64,000 nucleotides of DNA from NCBI GenBank assembly GCA_024643725.1, contig JAHEMJ010000002.1:62001-126000 (forward strand). Reading direction: 5' to 3'. The notes beneath the pieces were generated by a model. That model did not search any database. It worked only from the letters and a program-made list of their open reading frames with translations, and was not told the DNA's origin. Source of the stretch: Crocinitomicaceae bacterium (lineage in GTDB: Bacteria > Bacteroidota > Bacteroidia > Flavobacteriales_D > Crocinitomicaceae). A program made the position numbers and the translations under genes. Below are positions 9,701-18,833 of the stretch, piece by piece (the first letter of the stretch is position 1; every line of letters starts with the position of its first letter).

Positions 9701-10470
9701 CGATTCTATTCCTTATCCTTGTTGCTTCAGGGTGTGGTTTACCTCAATTCAAGGTTGAGAAATCCGTGTCCATGGATTTAACCAAGGAAAAAAACGACAT
9801 GTTTGATTTCGCAGTTGTGATCTACGATATGCAAACCAAACAGTATGTTTATTTCAATGATTCGCTTGTGGCTGTGCCATTTTCACCGGCATCTACGTTT
9901 AAAATTCCGAACACCTTGATTGGACTAGAAACGGGTGTTTTAAAGGATTCTACGACAAAATTATTAGCAGATTCAATGGCGCCAATCACACTACAATATG
10001 CTTTTCGGCATTCCATTGTTCCATACTATCAGGAATTGGCGCGAAGGGTAGGAGAGAAGGATATGCAGTCTTATGTGAAGCGCTTTCATTATGGGAATGA
10101 AAAAGTGAGTCCAGAATTAACGACCTTTTGGTTGAATGGTGACTTGCGCATTTCCGCCTTGCAACAAATGGAATTCTTGTACAAAATTGAGAAACGACAA
10201 TTGGGACTTCGTCCAGAAAGCTATCAAACCTTGATGGATATTTTTGAACTGCGTGTTGATCAACCCTTTCACCTATACGGTAAAACAGGATGGGGATTTC
10301 AGGATGGAAAGGACATCGGATGGTTTGTTGGATTCGCGAATTGGGGTAAAAGCAGGTATTTATTCGCGACCATCATGACTTCGCCTGAAGGCAATTACGG
10401 AAAGTTTGATTTTGGAAACAAGCGAATCGACGTAACGAAAGCAGCCTTTCAGGCTTTGTATAAACGCTAA
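9685..10470 (+). CDS. Class D (OXA-type) beta-lactamase, lipoprotein
   Basis: 261 residues. All active-site motifs of class D serine beta-lactamases are visible: S70-T-F-K73 (acylated serine and the lysine that is normally carbamylated), S110-I-V112, Y136-G-N138, W149 in the FWLNG segment with the following LRISALQQMEFL, and K200-T-G202 followed by WGFQDGKDIGWFVG. The N-terminus is a lipoprotein signal (LVASGCG, lipidated C17), so it should be membrane anchored on the periplasmic side. It hydrolyses beta-lactams in the known family; spectrum cannot be read from sequence. The ATG overlaps the end of mpl by 16 nt, and an AGGAG-like stretch lies just upstream of it. Confidence 0.9.
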   Translation: MRNLITILFLILVASGCGLPQFKVEKSVSMDLTKEKNDMFDFAVVIYDMQTKQYVYFNDSLVAVPFSPASTFKIPNTLIGLETGVLKDSTTKLLADSMAPITLQYAFRHSIVPYYQELARRVGEKDMQSYVKRFHYGNEKVSPELTTFWLNGDLRISALQQMEFLYKIEKRQLGLRPESYQTLMDIFELRVDQPFHLYGKTGWGFQDGKDIGWFVGFANWGKSRYLFATIMTSPEGNYGKFDFGNKRIDVTKAAFQALYKR

Positions 10471-11006
10471 TTTCGAAAGATGATTCTGCGAAATACCAAT
10501 GAAATCAACAAGGAATTCATGGTGGTATAGAACAAAAGAGCCAAAAGAGAAATCATCATGGTAAATTGTGGATCCAATTTATTTTTCCAGTCGCTGATGG
10601 CTAGTTTTCTGATTTCTTGATCGCTTTTATTTTCCAATTCTGGTTGATTCTTGCGAATGGCATCCAATTCTTGTTTCGTATCAATGCGTACATAGACTTC
10701 GTTCATTTTCTTTTCTCGGAATTCCGGAAAGATTTGTCCGTAGTAGAAAAATAAAAACACACTCACTACTGCCGTATACGGAACACCAGCCATCATGCCA
10801 TTTTTGATGTCCACCAATAGGTTACTTTCGGTTTGTACTTGTTTCTGTTTGTAGATGCTCCAAGTGATGACAAAGGTGAGTAAAAACATATTGAGTAGTC
10901 CAAAATACTTGATATCGTACAGAGAGATACTCAATGCCAACGCACCCATCTTCACACAAATCCACACAAGACTGGCGATTAGTCCGTATTTTATTGATTT
11001 GTTCAT
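10467..11006 (-). CDS. DUF4199 domain-containing membrane protein
   Basis: 179 residues with four hydrophobic segments (about residues 6-25, 36-52, 75-95 and 148-172) and a polar acidic loop between the third and fourth. This is the layout of the DUF4199 family found throughout Bacteroidota. The function is unknown. The start overlaps the rho stop codon (TAATG), so it is translated from the rho transcript. Its 3' end overlaps the convergent beta-lactamase gene by 4 nt. Confidence 0.75.
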   Translation of the reverse strand: MNKSIKYGLIASLVWICVKMGALALSISLYDIKYFGLLNMFLLTFVITWSIYKQKQVQTESNLLVDIKNGMMAGVPYTAVVSVFLFFYYGQIFPEFREKKMNEVYVRIDTKQELDAIRKNQPELENKSDQEIRKLAISDWKNKLDPQFTMMISLLALLFYTTMNSLLISLVFRRIIFRN

Positions 11007-12694
11007 TAGTTATTCATTGAAATCAAAAACTCTTCATTCGACATGGTGTTTTCCATGTGCGATTTTAAGAATTCCATCGCTTCTACTGGATTCATATCGG
11101 CAATAAACTTGCGGATTAACCAAACGCGTTGCAATACATCTTTTTTCACGAGTAAGTCCTCGCGACGTGTACCAGATGCAGTGATATCGATTGCTGGATA
11201 AATGCGTCGGTTTGAAATCTTGCGATCCAATTGCAATTCCATGTTCCCTGTTCCTTTGAACTCTTCGAAAATGACTTCGTCCATTTTGGATCCAGTTTCA
11301 GTTAACGCAGTTGCAAGGATAGAAAGCGATCCACCATTTTCAATTTTACGCGCAGAACCGAAGAAACGTTTTGGTTTGTGTAAAGCATTCGCATCCACAC
11401 CACCAGAAAGTACTTTTCCAGATGCTGGAGATACGGTATTGTAGGCACGAGCCAAGCGCGTAATGGAATCGAGTAGGATACATACGTCGTGTCCACACTC
11501 TACCAATCGTTTCGCCTTTTCAAGTACCATGTTTGCAACTTTTACGTGACGCTCAGCTGGCTCATCGAAAGTCGATGCAATAACTTCTGCTTTCACGCTA
11601 CGTGCCATGTCCGTTACCTCTTCTGGACGTTCATCAATCAAAAGTACAATGAGGTACGTTTCTGGGTGATTCGCGGCAATGGCATTCGCCACGTCTTTCA
11701 ATAACATGGTTTTACCTGTTTTTGGCTGCGCAACGATCATTCCACGTTGTCCTTTACCAATCGGAGCAAATAAGTCCATCACACGAGTCGAAAGTGTTTC
11801 TTGTGCGTGTCCAGTTAATTTGAATTTCTCTGATGGAAATAATGGGGTTAAATATTGGAACGGAACACGGTCGCGAATGTACGACGGGTGGCGTCCATTA
11901 ATGGATTCTACTTTTACCAATGGGAAGAATTTCTCCCCCTCTTTTGGTGGGCGAATACTTCCTTTCACGGTGTCTCCAGTTTTCAATCCAAACAATTTGA
12001 TTTGATTTTGGGAAACGTAAATATCATCCGGGGATGGTAAATAATTATAGTCTGATGAACGCAAGAACCCAAATCCTTCTTGGATGACCTCTAACACTCC
12101 TTCTGCGGAAACAATTCCAACTAAATCGTAGTTTTCTTCTGGAACTTTATCCTCTGTAGCTTGATTGCGTTGGTGCTGTGGACGCGGTTGATTTGGATTT
12201 TGGTTGTTTTGTGGACGGTTGTTCTGATTGTTTTCGCGTCGGTTTTGTTGATTTGGATTTTCGTTGCTGTTTGCTGGACGATCTCCACGTTCTCCGCGCT
12301 CATGACGGTGAACCGGTTTTTTATGTTCGGTTGGACGTTCTTCCTCTGTACTTGGTGTTTCTGCGGTCGCTTCTACTTTTTCTACGGATTCGGCAGATGC
12401 TTCAACTTCAACAACTTGACGAATTCTTGGTTTACGCTCGTTTCTTTCTGATTTTTCAGTTTTTTCCATGCGCTCCGGTGTTTCATTCGAAACTTCTTTG
12501 ACTGCTTTGGCCGTTCTTGGTCTTTTTTCTTCTTTCACTTCAGCAGGACTTTCTGCAACGGTGGTTCCTTCATCTCCCATAATGCGGTTGATGATTTCTG
12601 GTTTTTTCAAAGATTCAACGTTTTCTAGTCCTAATGATTGCGCAATCGTGCGAAGGTCTGAGATTTTTTTACTCTCTAATGTTTTACGATCCAT
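11006..12694 (-). CDS. rho: Transcription termination factor Rho
   Basis: 562 residues. Order of domains: a Rho N-terminal helix domain (residues 1-~45, [20 protein letters not shown]), a low-complexity insert (~50-190) rich in Glu/Lys, then Arg/Asn/Gln/Pro, then the cold-shock-like RNA-binding domain (~195-265), then the RecA-type ATPase with the P-loop [30 protein letters not shown], and the R-loop and Q-loop region ([19 protein letters not shown]). It acts as a hexameric RNA helicase ending transcription. The insert is absent from E. coli Rho (419 residues) but is common in Bacteroidota. The downstream DUF4199 gene is translationally coupled. Confidence 0.97.
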   Translation of the reverse strand: MDRKTLESKKISDLRTIAQSLGLENVESLKKPEIINRIMGDEGTTVAESPAEVKEEKRPRTAKAVKEVSNETPERMEKTEKSERNERKPRIRQVVEVEASAESVEKVEATAETPSTEEERPTEHKKPVHRHERGERGDRPANSNENPNQQNRRENNQNNRPQNNQNPNQPRPQHQRNQATEDKVPEENYDLVGIVSAEGVLEVIQEGFGFLRSSDYNYLPSPDDIYVSQNQIKLFGLKTGDTVKGSIRPPKEGEKFFPLVKVESINGRHPSYIRDRVPFQYLTPLFPSEKFKLTGHAQETLSTRVMDLFAPIGKGQRGMIVAQPKTGKTMLLKDVANAIAANHPETYLIVLLIDERPEEVTDMARSVKAEVIASTFDEPAERHVKVANMVLEKAKRLVECGHDVCILLDSITRLARAYNTVSPASGKVLSGGVDANALHKPKRFFGSARKIENGGSLSILATALTETGSKMDEVIFEEFKGTGNMELQLDRKISNRRIYPAIDITASGTRREDLLVKKDVLQRVWLIRKFIADMNPVEAMEFLKSHMENTMSNEEFLISMNN

Positions 12695-12815
12695 TAATGA
12701 TTGTCTATTAAATATAAATGGTGATTTTTGGAGATGCTTGAACCGACGGTTCCAAAGAATTCAGCGCAAGTTTACTAAAAAATGTTTAGTTCAACACCAT
12801 TTCAATAAAAAAAAA

Positions 12816-14078
12816 CTAGGTTTTTCTTTTCTTCTTTTTGGCTGCTGGAAAAAGGATGTTGTTCAAAATCAATCGATATCCCGGCGAGTTGGGATGCAGG
12901 CTCAAATCCGTGTATGGATCACCCACATAATGCTGGTAATCTTCTGGATCGTGTCCACCATAGAATGTCCATGTTCCCTGTCCCATTTCTCCATGAATGT
13001 AACGTGCAGTATTTGCCGCTTTGTTTTCACCGAGTATCAAGACGTTTGACTTAATTAAGTCCTTTCTAAAATCAGTTGTTTGACCCATGAATCCATTCAC
13101 AACGTCTACGTGACATTGCGTCAACATCGTGGGAACAACGTCCCATTTGGCCGAAAAGTCGAACAAGGTAAATTGATCCATTTTCTGCGTGATTTGTCCC
13201 TTGATGCGCAAATCACTCGCGTCGATGTCGCTATATTCATACACCATTGGGTCTTCAATCAAATGGAAATTTTCAAATGCAAAGGTTTTACTGAAATCTA
13301 GTTTGTCCTGTGCCCTTGGATCAGCTGGATCTCCATCGAACATCGAAGCACAAATATCCAGTCCTTGCGCGGCCAAAGCAATATCAAAACTATCCGTCCC
13401 ACTACACATGGTGAACAAGAATCCACCGCCAATGACAAAGTTCTTGAGGTTCTGTGCCACGGCTAATTTCAATTCGGATACTTTGCTGAATCCGAGCATT
13501 TTTGCATTTTTTTCAGCAACAGCAATTTGTTCTTGATACCATGCTTGGTAGCGTGCGTTCCCGTAAAATTTACCATACTGTCCTGTAAAATCCTCATGAT
13601 GCAAGTGCAACCAATCATATTTTGGAAGCAGTCCCATGACAATCGCTGAATCGTAAATTTTATCGTACGGAATTTCGGCGTACTCAAGTACCAAGGTCAC
13701 AGCATCATCCCACGGTTGTTTATTCGGTGGTGTGTACACGGCAATTTTGGGTGCTTTTTCCAATTGCACAATTTCCATGTTTACCTCAGGATTGGCTATT
13801 TCCGAACGTATTTGGTTCACTTGTCCTTCCGCAAGTACCTGATAACGCACATTGCGCAAGATTAATTCTTCTTCCAAGGATTTTAAATGCGGAACCAAAA
13901 ACGATCCGCCTCTGTAATTCAATAACCACTCAACGGTAACGTTGTGTTCTAGCGTCCAAAAAGCAATGCCATATGCTTTTAAGTGGTCGGTTTGTGTTTC
14001 ATCCATCGGAATCAGTAACTGCGTACTTCGTCCAGCGAAATGGAGGAGAAAAAAGAAGGAAAGAAAAACTAAACGCAT
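12816..14078 (-). CDS. Secreted conserved protein, often labelled asparagine synthetase B; GATase-like fold suspected
   Basis: 420 residues with a signal-like N-terminus (MRLVFLSFFFLLHFAGRSTQ). Proteins of this type (LLIPMDETQTDHLKAYGIAFW, WLLNYRGGSF) are commonly named asparagine synthetase B in Bacteroidota genomes, but I see neither an N-terminal Cys2 nucleophile nor an AsnB PP-loop. The GGGFLFTMCSGTDSFD segment (C225) looks like a nucleophile elbow, and GGHDPEDYQH (H376) could supply a histidine; together these recall a class I glutamine-amidotransferase-like fold. That is inference. The C-terminus is Lys/Arg-rich. The gene begins 3 nt after the dnaB stop codon and is probably co-transcribed with it. 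Confidence 0.65.
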   Translation of the reverse strand: MRLVFLSFFFLLHFAGRSTQLLIPMDETQTDHLKAYGIAFWTLEHNVTVEWLLNYRGGSFLVPHLKSLEEELILRNVRYQVLAEGQVNQIRSEIANPEVNMEIVQLEKAPKIAVYTPPNKQPWDDAVTLVLEYAEIPYDKIYDSAIVMGLLPKYDWLHLHHEDFTGQYGKFYGNARYQAWYQEQIAVAEKNAKMLGFSKVSELKLAVAQNLKNFVIGGGFLFTMCSGTDSFDIALAAQGLDICASMFDGDPADPRAQDKLDFSKTFAFENFHLIEDPMVYEYSDIDASDLRIKGQITQKMDQFTLFDFSAKWDVVPTMLTQCHVDVVNGFMGQTTDFRKDLIKSNVLILGENKAANTARYIHGEMGQGTWTFYGGHDPEDYQHYVGDPYTDLSLHPNSPGYRLILNNILFPAAKKKKRKT

Positions 14079-14081
14079 GGT

Positions 14082-15638
14082 TTAAAATGGATTATCGTCG
14101 GCACCACTCGTATCAAAAATGTCTGAATCTTCCCCTTCATCCATTTTGCTCTTAATGGTATAGGTGTTAAAGTCTTGGTTAAATTGATTCAGTCCAGCAC
14201 TATTGGATCCACCTGGAATATCCAATTCAGGAACTTCATTCAAGTTTTCAAAACGTGCATATTCTGGCACAAAACGCAATTGAACAGAATCTAAGGCTCC
14301 ATTACGGTGTTTCGCGATGATGATTTCACCGATTCCGTGTAATGAATTCCCATTTTCGTCTTGTGTAATGTTGTAATATTCTGGTCGGTAAATGAAGGAA
14401 ACGATATCGGCATCTTGCTCAATCGCACCTGATTCACGTAAATCCGATAACATTGGTTTTTTGTCACCTCCGCGGGTCTCCACGGAACGACTCAACTGAG
14501 AAAGTGCGATGATTGGTACGTTTAATTCCTTCGCAATTTCTTTGATGGAACGTGAAATGGTGGAGATTTCTTGCTCGCGGTTTCCACCGCCCTTTCCGTC
14601 TTTGGCGGACATCAACTGTAAGTAGTCAATTATGACCATGTCGATGTTGTGCTGTGCTTTCAAACGACGACATTTCGCACGGAAATCGAAGATGCTGATT
14701 CCCGGTGTGTCATCGATGAAAATCGGCGCTGTCGCCAGTTTTGTGATGCGCGAGTGCAACTGTTGGAACTCATGTTCCTTCAAATCTCCCTTACGCAATT
14801 TTTCTGCTGATAAGCGTGACTCACTGGCAATCAAACGTTTTACTAATTGAACGGAAGACATCTCTAAGGAAAAGATAGCGACCCCCATGTTGTAATCAAC
14901 AGCAGAGTTTCTGGCCATGGACAGGACAAACGCTGTTTTACCCATACCTGGACGAGCCGCAAGGACAATCATGTCGGAACGTTGCCATCCAGAAGTTAAT
15001 TTATCCAGTGAATGGAATCCTGTCGGAACTCCGGATACACCGTCTGTATTTTGTGACGCTTTTTCGATTTCTTGAATGGCCTCTCGAACCACTGATTGCA
15101 TCGAACTCACTTGTTTACTCATGTTGTTTTCTGCAATCTGAAACAAATCGGTTTCTGCTGCATTCAATAAATCGAATACATCGCGTGTATCATCATAGGA
15201 ATCACGGATGATTTCACTGCTCACGCGGATCAACTCACGTTTGATGAACTTCTCCGAAATGATACGTGCATGGTGTTGGATATGCGCCGAGGATGCGACG
15301 CGATTTGTTAAACTAGCAACATAAGCAGCGCCTCCAGCTGCTTCTAATTCGCCATTTTTTTGAAGGCGCGAAGTGACAGTAACGAGGTCAATTGGATTGG
15401 TGGACGCAAACAATTCGTGAATGGCCTTGTAAATAAATTGATGCTTTGGATCATAAAAACTTTGTTGATTCAAAATATCAATCGTATCGTCTACGGCATT
15501 TTTTTCTAACATCATTGCTCCAAGAACAACTTGCTCAATATCAACTGCTTGGGGTGGTATTCTCCCGAGCTCATTGATGAGTTGACCTTGTGTTTTTAAA
15601 CGTGTAATTGGTTTTCGATTGTTTTCTGGGCTGTCCAT
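14082..15638 (-). CDS. dnaB: Replicative DNA helicase DnaB
   Basis: 518 residues. The N-terminal domain begins at PPQAVDIEQVVLGAMML (about residue 29). The RecA-type C-terminal domain has the Walker A motif AARPGMGKTAFVLS, the Walker B segment DMVIIDYLQLMS, ALSQLSRSVETR, and LRESGAIEQDADIV. It is the hexameric helicase of the replication fork. The start at 15638 lies 4 nt after a TATATTTG promoter element, so the mRNA may be leaderless. No intein is present. The next gene follows after 3 nt. Confidence 0.97.
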   Translation of the reverse strand: MDSPENNRKPITRLKTQGQLINELGRIPPQAVDIEQVVLGAMMLEKNAVDDTIDILNQQSFYDPKHQFIYKAIHELFASTNPIDLVTVTSRLQKNGELEAAGGAAYVASLTNRVASSAHIQHHARIISEKFIKRELIRVSSEIIRDSYDDTRDVFDLLNAAETDLFQIAENNMSKQVSSMQSVVREAIQEIEKASQNTDGVSGVPTGFHSLDKLTSGWQRSDMIVLAARPGMGKTAFVLSMARNSAVDYNMGVAIFSLEMSSVQLVKRLIASESRLSAEKLRKGDLKEHEFQQLHSRITKLATAPIFIDDTPGISIFDFRAKCRRLKAQHNIDMVIIDYLQLMSAKDGKGGGNREQEISTISRSIKEIAKELNVPIIALSQLSRSVETRGGDKKPMLSDLRESGAIEQDADIVSFIYRPEYYNITQDENGNSLHGIGEIIIAKHRNGALDSVQLRFVPEYARFENLNEVPELDIPGGSNSAGLNQFNQDFNTYTIKSKMDEGEDSDIFDTSGADDNPF

Positions 15639-15642
15639 GTAA

Positions 15643-15650
15643 CAAATATA
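15643..15650 (-). promoter_or_regulatory. Bacteroidota -7 promoter element of dnaB
   Basis: Reads TATATTTG on the minus strand, a full match to the TAnnTTTG consensus. It sits only 4 nt before the dnaB ATG. No clear TTG is seen at the -33 position. Confidence 0.65.
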
Positions 15651-15733
15651 CGGAATCGATTTTCATCGTCCGATTGTCCCATCCGTTTTCTTTTGAAAAA
15701 GATGTTAAGGGCAGTTATGAACAATTGTTCATA

Positions 15734-16378
15734 TCACTTTAATTCCAAAAGGGCTTTTTTCGTTCCGATGTGCGCTGTGATGTAATCGATGTCCTTTTTT
15801 GGACTGCGTGCTGGTGAGTGGGAGCGTCCGTAAAAAATGATTTGTAAATGCAATTTGTTCCATTTTTCTTTTGGGAAAAGTGACTTTGCATCTTTTTCGG
15901 TTTGCTCGACATTTTTCCCGGAGGTTAAACCCCAGCGAATCATCAAACGGTGAATATGTGTATCCACCGGAAAGGCTGGATGTCCGAACGCTTGTGACAT
16001 CACCACGGAAGCTGTTTTATGTCCTACGCCTGGCAAAGCTTCCAATGCTTCAAAGGAATTTGGTACTTCGCCGCTATGTAAATCGAGTATCATGTTCGAT
16101 AAGGTCCAAATGGCATAGGCTTTTTTTGGGGAGAGTCCACATGGACGAATAATTGCTTGAATTTCTTCGATGCTCAAACGAATCATCGTTTCGGGTGTAC
16201 GAGCTTTTGCAAACAAGAGCGGTGTTATTTTGTTGACGCGTTCATCCGTGCACTGTGCAGAAAGCAGCACGGCAATGAGTAGGGTGTAGGCATCGCTGTG
16301 ATCCAACGGAATGGGTGTTTCTGGATACAATTTTTCCAGTTCCTCCATGATGTAAATGGCTTTTTCTTTTTTTGTCAT
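15734..16378 (-). CDS. nth: Endonuclease III-type DNA glycosylase lacking the iron-sulfur cluster
   Basis: 214 residues of the HhH-GPD superfamily. The helix-hairpin-helix LEALPGVGHKTASVVM carries catalytic K121, and FPVDTHIHRL carries catalytic D139. It should remove oxidised pyrimidines and cut the abasic strand in base excision repair. The C-terminus, where E. coli Nth has C-X6-C-X2-C-X5-C for a 4Fe-4S cluster, reads GRSHSPARSPKKD and contains no cysteine. It is the last gene of the dnaX-menE-J-protein-nth run, with 1 nt between the preceding stop and this ATG. Confidence 0.92.
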   Translation of the reverse strand: MTKKEKAIYIMEELEKLYPETPIPLDHSDAYTLLIAVLLSAQCTDERVNKITPLLFAKARTPETMIRLSIEEIQAIIRPCGLSPKKAYAIWTLSNMILDLHSGEVPNSFEALEALPGVGHKTASVVMSQAFGHPAFPVDTHIHRLMIRWGLTSGKNVEQTEKDAKSLFPKEKWNKLHLQIIFYGRSHSPARSPKKDIDYITAHIGTKKALLELK

Positions 16379-16379
16379 C

Positions 16380-17228
16380 TTAATAAAATCCCAATGTAAG
16401 TAAATGATACCAGCGTCCTTCGGTCATTAAAAAATAAAGGAGAAGTATACCTGATCCATAGCGCGAGAAATAGGAGCCCATGATAAAAAACGCATCTTTT
16501 TTTCGATACCACAAAAAAACGGATGGGATCAGGAAAAAGAAAAAGAGCACGGCTTGTGCCCAATAAAAACTGAAGTGTATTGGAATGATTTGTTTGAGGT
16601 CCTTCGCATCCGAAATAACATGTACGGCTTGATGTAAAATGTTTGTTCGTTCAATATCCACAAATGGATTGGTGTCAAAATAGCGATTGGAAAATGCATT
16701 CAGAAAAAACCGATCTCCGGATTGGGTCTTTGCTAAACTCACGAGGTTGTCATTCATGCTCTGATAAACGTCCGTGGAGTAACTTTCAATGACACTTTTT
16801 TCAATGTGATGCGGGAGGAAAAGGTCTAATAACAGTGCGACGAGAACAATTATACACGCTACGGCAATAATGCGGTGAAACAAAAAAGTGGGTCCCGACT
16901 GTAAGCGTTCATACATGGCTTGAAGTTCTTTCTCTTCCTTTAATTTTCTAGCCCTGTATTGTTCCGCTGCGTGTGAACGATACGCCGCATAGTCTTCTTC
17001 TAAACTTGTTTCGGGAACCTTAACCTCGTCTACTTCTTCAGGTCGAAGGATGTCCTGCAGTAAAAATTCATACGCTTCTTGAATTTCCAAAAAACGCTTG
17101 GTGGATTTTTCGTCCTTGTTAACATCGGGATGGTGCTTTTTCGCTAAAACACGGTACTTTTTTCGAATTTCTTCTTCGCTCGCACCAGGGTTTAGTCCAA
17201 ATAGTTTATAACACTCGGATCCAGTCAT
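16380..17228 (-). CDS. Membrane-anchored J-domain protein
   Basis: 282 residues. Residues ~5-58 are a J domain with the H33-P-D35 motif (KKHHPDVNKDE), the part that stimulates an Hsp70 ATPase. A charged helix (~80-110) follows. Three hydrophobic stretches (about 117-135, 222-245 and 255-275) indicate membrane insertion. There is no DnaJ Gly/Phe or zinc-finger region, so it is not DnaJ itself but a specialised co-chaperone. The client is unknown. The start overlaps the end of menE by 23 nt. Confidence 0.8.
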   Translation of the reverse strand: MTGSECYKLFGLNPGASEEEIRKKYRVLAKKHHPDVNKDEKSTKRFLEIQEAYEFLLQDILRPEEVDEVKVPETSLEEDYAAYRSHAAEQYRARKLKEEKELQAMYERLQSGPTFLFHRIIAVACIIVLVALLLDLFLPHHIEKSVIESYSTDVYQSMNDNLVSLAKTQSGDRFFLNAFSNRYFDTNPFVDIERTNILHQAVHVISDAKDLKQIIPIHFSFYWAQAVLFFFFLIPSVFLWYRKKDAFFIMGSYFSRYGSGILLLYFLMTEGRWYHLLTLGFY

Positions 17229-18216
17229 GCGCGGTGATTTTAGCCTGTGTTTCTCGGCGGTTTACTTTACCACTTTTGGTATGGATAAAAGTGGTAAAAG
17301 CCATGAATTTCGGAATTTCAAAATTGCGAACTAAGCTCGAAAAGGTATCTTTTGAAATGGATTGTTCTCGTTCACATACGCATACGAGCGCTTGTCCCCA
17401 AGTGTCATCGGGTATGGATGAAAGAAAGAACGGTCCTTCAATGATCGTGGTAAATTGTTGTTCCAATGTTTCCGGATGGATTTTTTTTCCGCCAGAATTA
17501 ATGACGAAGTCTGTCCTTCCTAACCAGCGAAAATGCGTCGCGTCAATGAGTTCAACTTCATCGTTGGTCTCTATTATCTCTGCTTGTATGTCCGGATAGT
17601 GAATGCAAAGCCGATGATCCTTGGTGCTAAAAGTGACTCCAGGTAAACCTTCGTAAATGTCACTATTTTGAACGCCAATTTCTCGCAAAGCCACGTGTGA
17701 AATGGTTTCGGTCATCCCAAAACTTTGATGCGCACGAATTTCATGTTGGCTTAACTGATCCATCAAGTTCATCGAAATGTCGGCACCTCCAATCAAAATA
17801 TGGGCAATGTGCTTCAGTTTGTCTGGATGATCTTGAAGTATTTGATGAACTTGCGCAGGCACTAAGGCAATGAAATCGATGTCCATGTGGAAATCGTTCA
17901 ATGGATTCAACGATGCTTCCGAAATGTACAAGGGAAATTGTCCCACAATGGCACGCACCATCATCATTTTTCCTCCAATTGTATCTGGTGAAAGGCATAG
18001 CAAGCCTTTGCTTTCTTTGTTTAATTGAAAAAAGGCATTTGTTTTTTTAGCGGAAGCAATGAGTTGTTCCTTGCTAAATTGAATGGATTTCGGTTTTCCT
18101 GTGGAACCGGAAGTTTGAATGCTGATGTCTAAACCTAAATCCCAAGTACGACAAAAACTTTCTATTTTTTCAAGCGTTTCTTCCTGGAGGTTTATCGGAT
18201 GAAAGAGCGGATGCAT
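17206..18216 (-). CDS. menE: o-Succinylbenzoate-CoA ligase (short form)
   Basis: 336 residues of the acyl-adenylate-forming superfamily. The P-loop TSGSTGKPKSIQF is near residue 36, the A5-like SFGMTETISHVALR near 165, and the WLGRTDFVINSGGKKIHPE hinge near 240. The C-terminal GKVNRRETQAKI carries the expected catalytic lysine region. It activates o-succinylbenzoate in menaquinone synthesis. It is about 100 residues shorter at the N-terminus than the Bacillus or E. coli enzyme, as in other Bacteroidota MenE proteins. It starts 2 nt after the tau coding region of dnaX. Another acyl-CoA ligase function is possible, since no other men genes are in the window. Confidence 0.8.
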   Translation of the reverse strand: MHPLFHPINLQEETLEKIESFCRTWDLGLDISIQTSGSTGKPKSIQFSKEQLIASAKKTNAFFQLNKESKGLLCLSPDTIGGKMMMVRAIVGQFPLYISEASLNPLNDFHMDIDFIALVPAQVHQILQDHPDKLKHIAHILIGGADISMNLMDQLSQHEIRAHQSFGMTETISHVALREIGVQNSDIYEGLPGVTFSTKDHRLCIHYPDIQAEIIETNDEVELIDATHFRWLGRTDFVINSGGKKIHPETLEQQFTTIIEGPFFLSSIPDDTWGQALVCVCEREQSISKDTFSSLVRNFEIPKFMAFTTFIHTKSGKVNRRETQAKITAHDWIRVL

Positions 18217-18218
18217 GA

Positions 18219-18833
18219 CTAGTATTCAATGTCTAAATTGAACAAGTTTTTCAAGGTGTGAAGGTTTGGATTTTTTCTTGCTAGCGCGTTGAATTTATCT
18301 TTTCCTGTCAAGAATTTTATTTCCGCTTCCTGTTCAGTTGACATCGACAATTGAATTTCCACGTGATGATTTTGCAAGTGTTTGCGCATGAATTGTGTAA
18401 ATGCGTACAGCTCCGCTTGAATGTAATCCATTTGCACTTGATTGTCCACGACCAATCCCAACATTTCATCACTGATTAGCACAGGGTCGCGTTTAATCAA
18501 GGCATTGTAAAAGGTCTCTAATCCATTTTCTTTGACTTGATACGCATATTGTTTCCAATACATTTTCACGTGTTCGATGCTGAATCCTTCTCTCGGTAAA
18601 TCCTCAATATTACCTTGTTCTTGTGTTGCTTTGATTTTTTCCAGCGATTCTTTGATGGATAAATGCTTGGTTTCAATCGTTCCTTGTGGTGTGCTTAGGA
18701 TTTTCGTTTCTACCACAGGAGCGCTAACTGATACAGGTGCATCCGCAGCCGGGTTGTTGTTGGCCGGTGTATTTTTGGATTTACGTAAAGTTTGGGTTGG
18801 AAAAGGTAGAATGTCAATTCGTTCCGTCAGTCC
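18219..18833 (-). CDS. dnaX: dnaX tau-specific C-terminal region, reached by -1 frameshift
   Basis: This frame is open from the A10 run at 18834-18843 to the stop at 18219. If a ribosome or polymerase slips by -1 at the run, the product reads KKK-GLTERIDILPFPTQT, then a Pro/Asn/Ala-rich linker, then a ~165-residue domain (from the GTG at 18716 in this frame) that resembles the C-terminal tau domain of Bacteroidota DnaX. The whole product would be 574 residues. An independent gene starting at the GTG (18716) is the alternative, but it has no promoter or ribosome site, and the upstream linker codons are also open and protein-like. Tau domains tether the polymerase core and DnaB helicase. Confidence 0.75.
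   Translation of the reverse strand, partial: GLTERIDILPFPTQTLRKSKNTPANNNPAADAPVSVSAPVVETKILSTPQGTIETKHLSIKESLEKIKATQEQGNIEDLPREGFSIEHVKMYWKQYAYQVKENGLETFYNALIKRDPVLISDEMLGLVVDNQVQMDYIQAELYAFTQFMRKHLQNHHVEIQLSMSTEQEAEIKFLTGKDKFNALARKNPNLHTLKNLFNLDIEY

Noticed and set aside
12161..13049. Open frames of 96, 107 and 193 codons on the plus strand
   Set aside because: They are antisense to the rho low-complexity insert and the neighbouring secreted-protein gene; their composition is hydrophobic noise mirrored from Asn/Arg codons.
18219..18716. Independent small gene (165 residues) starting at the GTG at 18716
   Set aside because: The same frame is open back to the dnaX slippery run, the added linker codons read as a normal Pro/Asn/Ala-rich linker, and there is no promoter. 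It is better explained as the tau part of dnaX.
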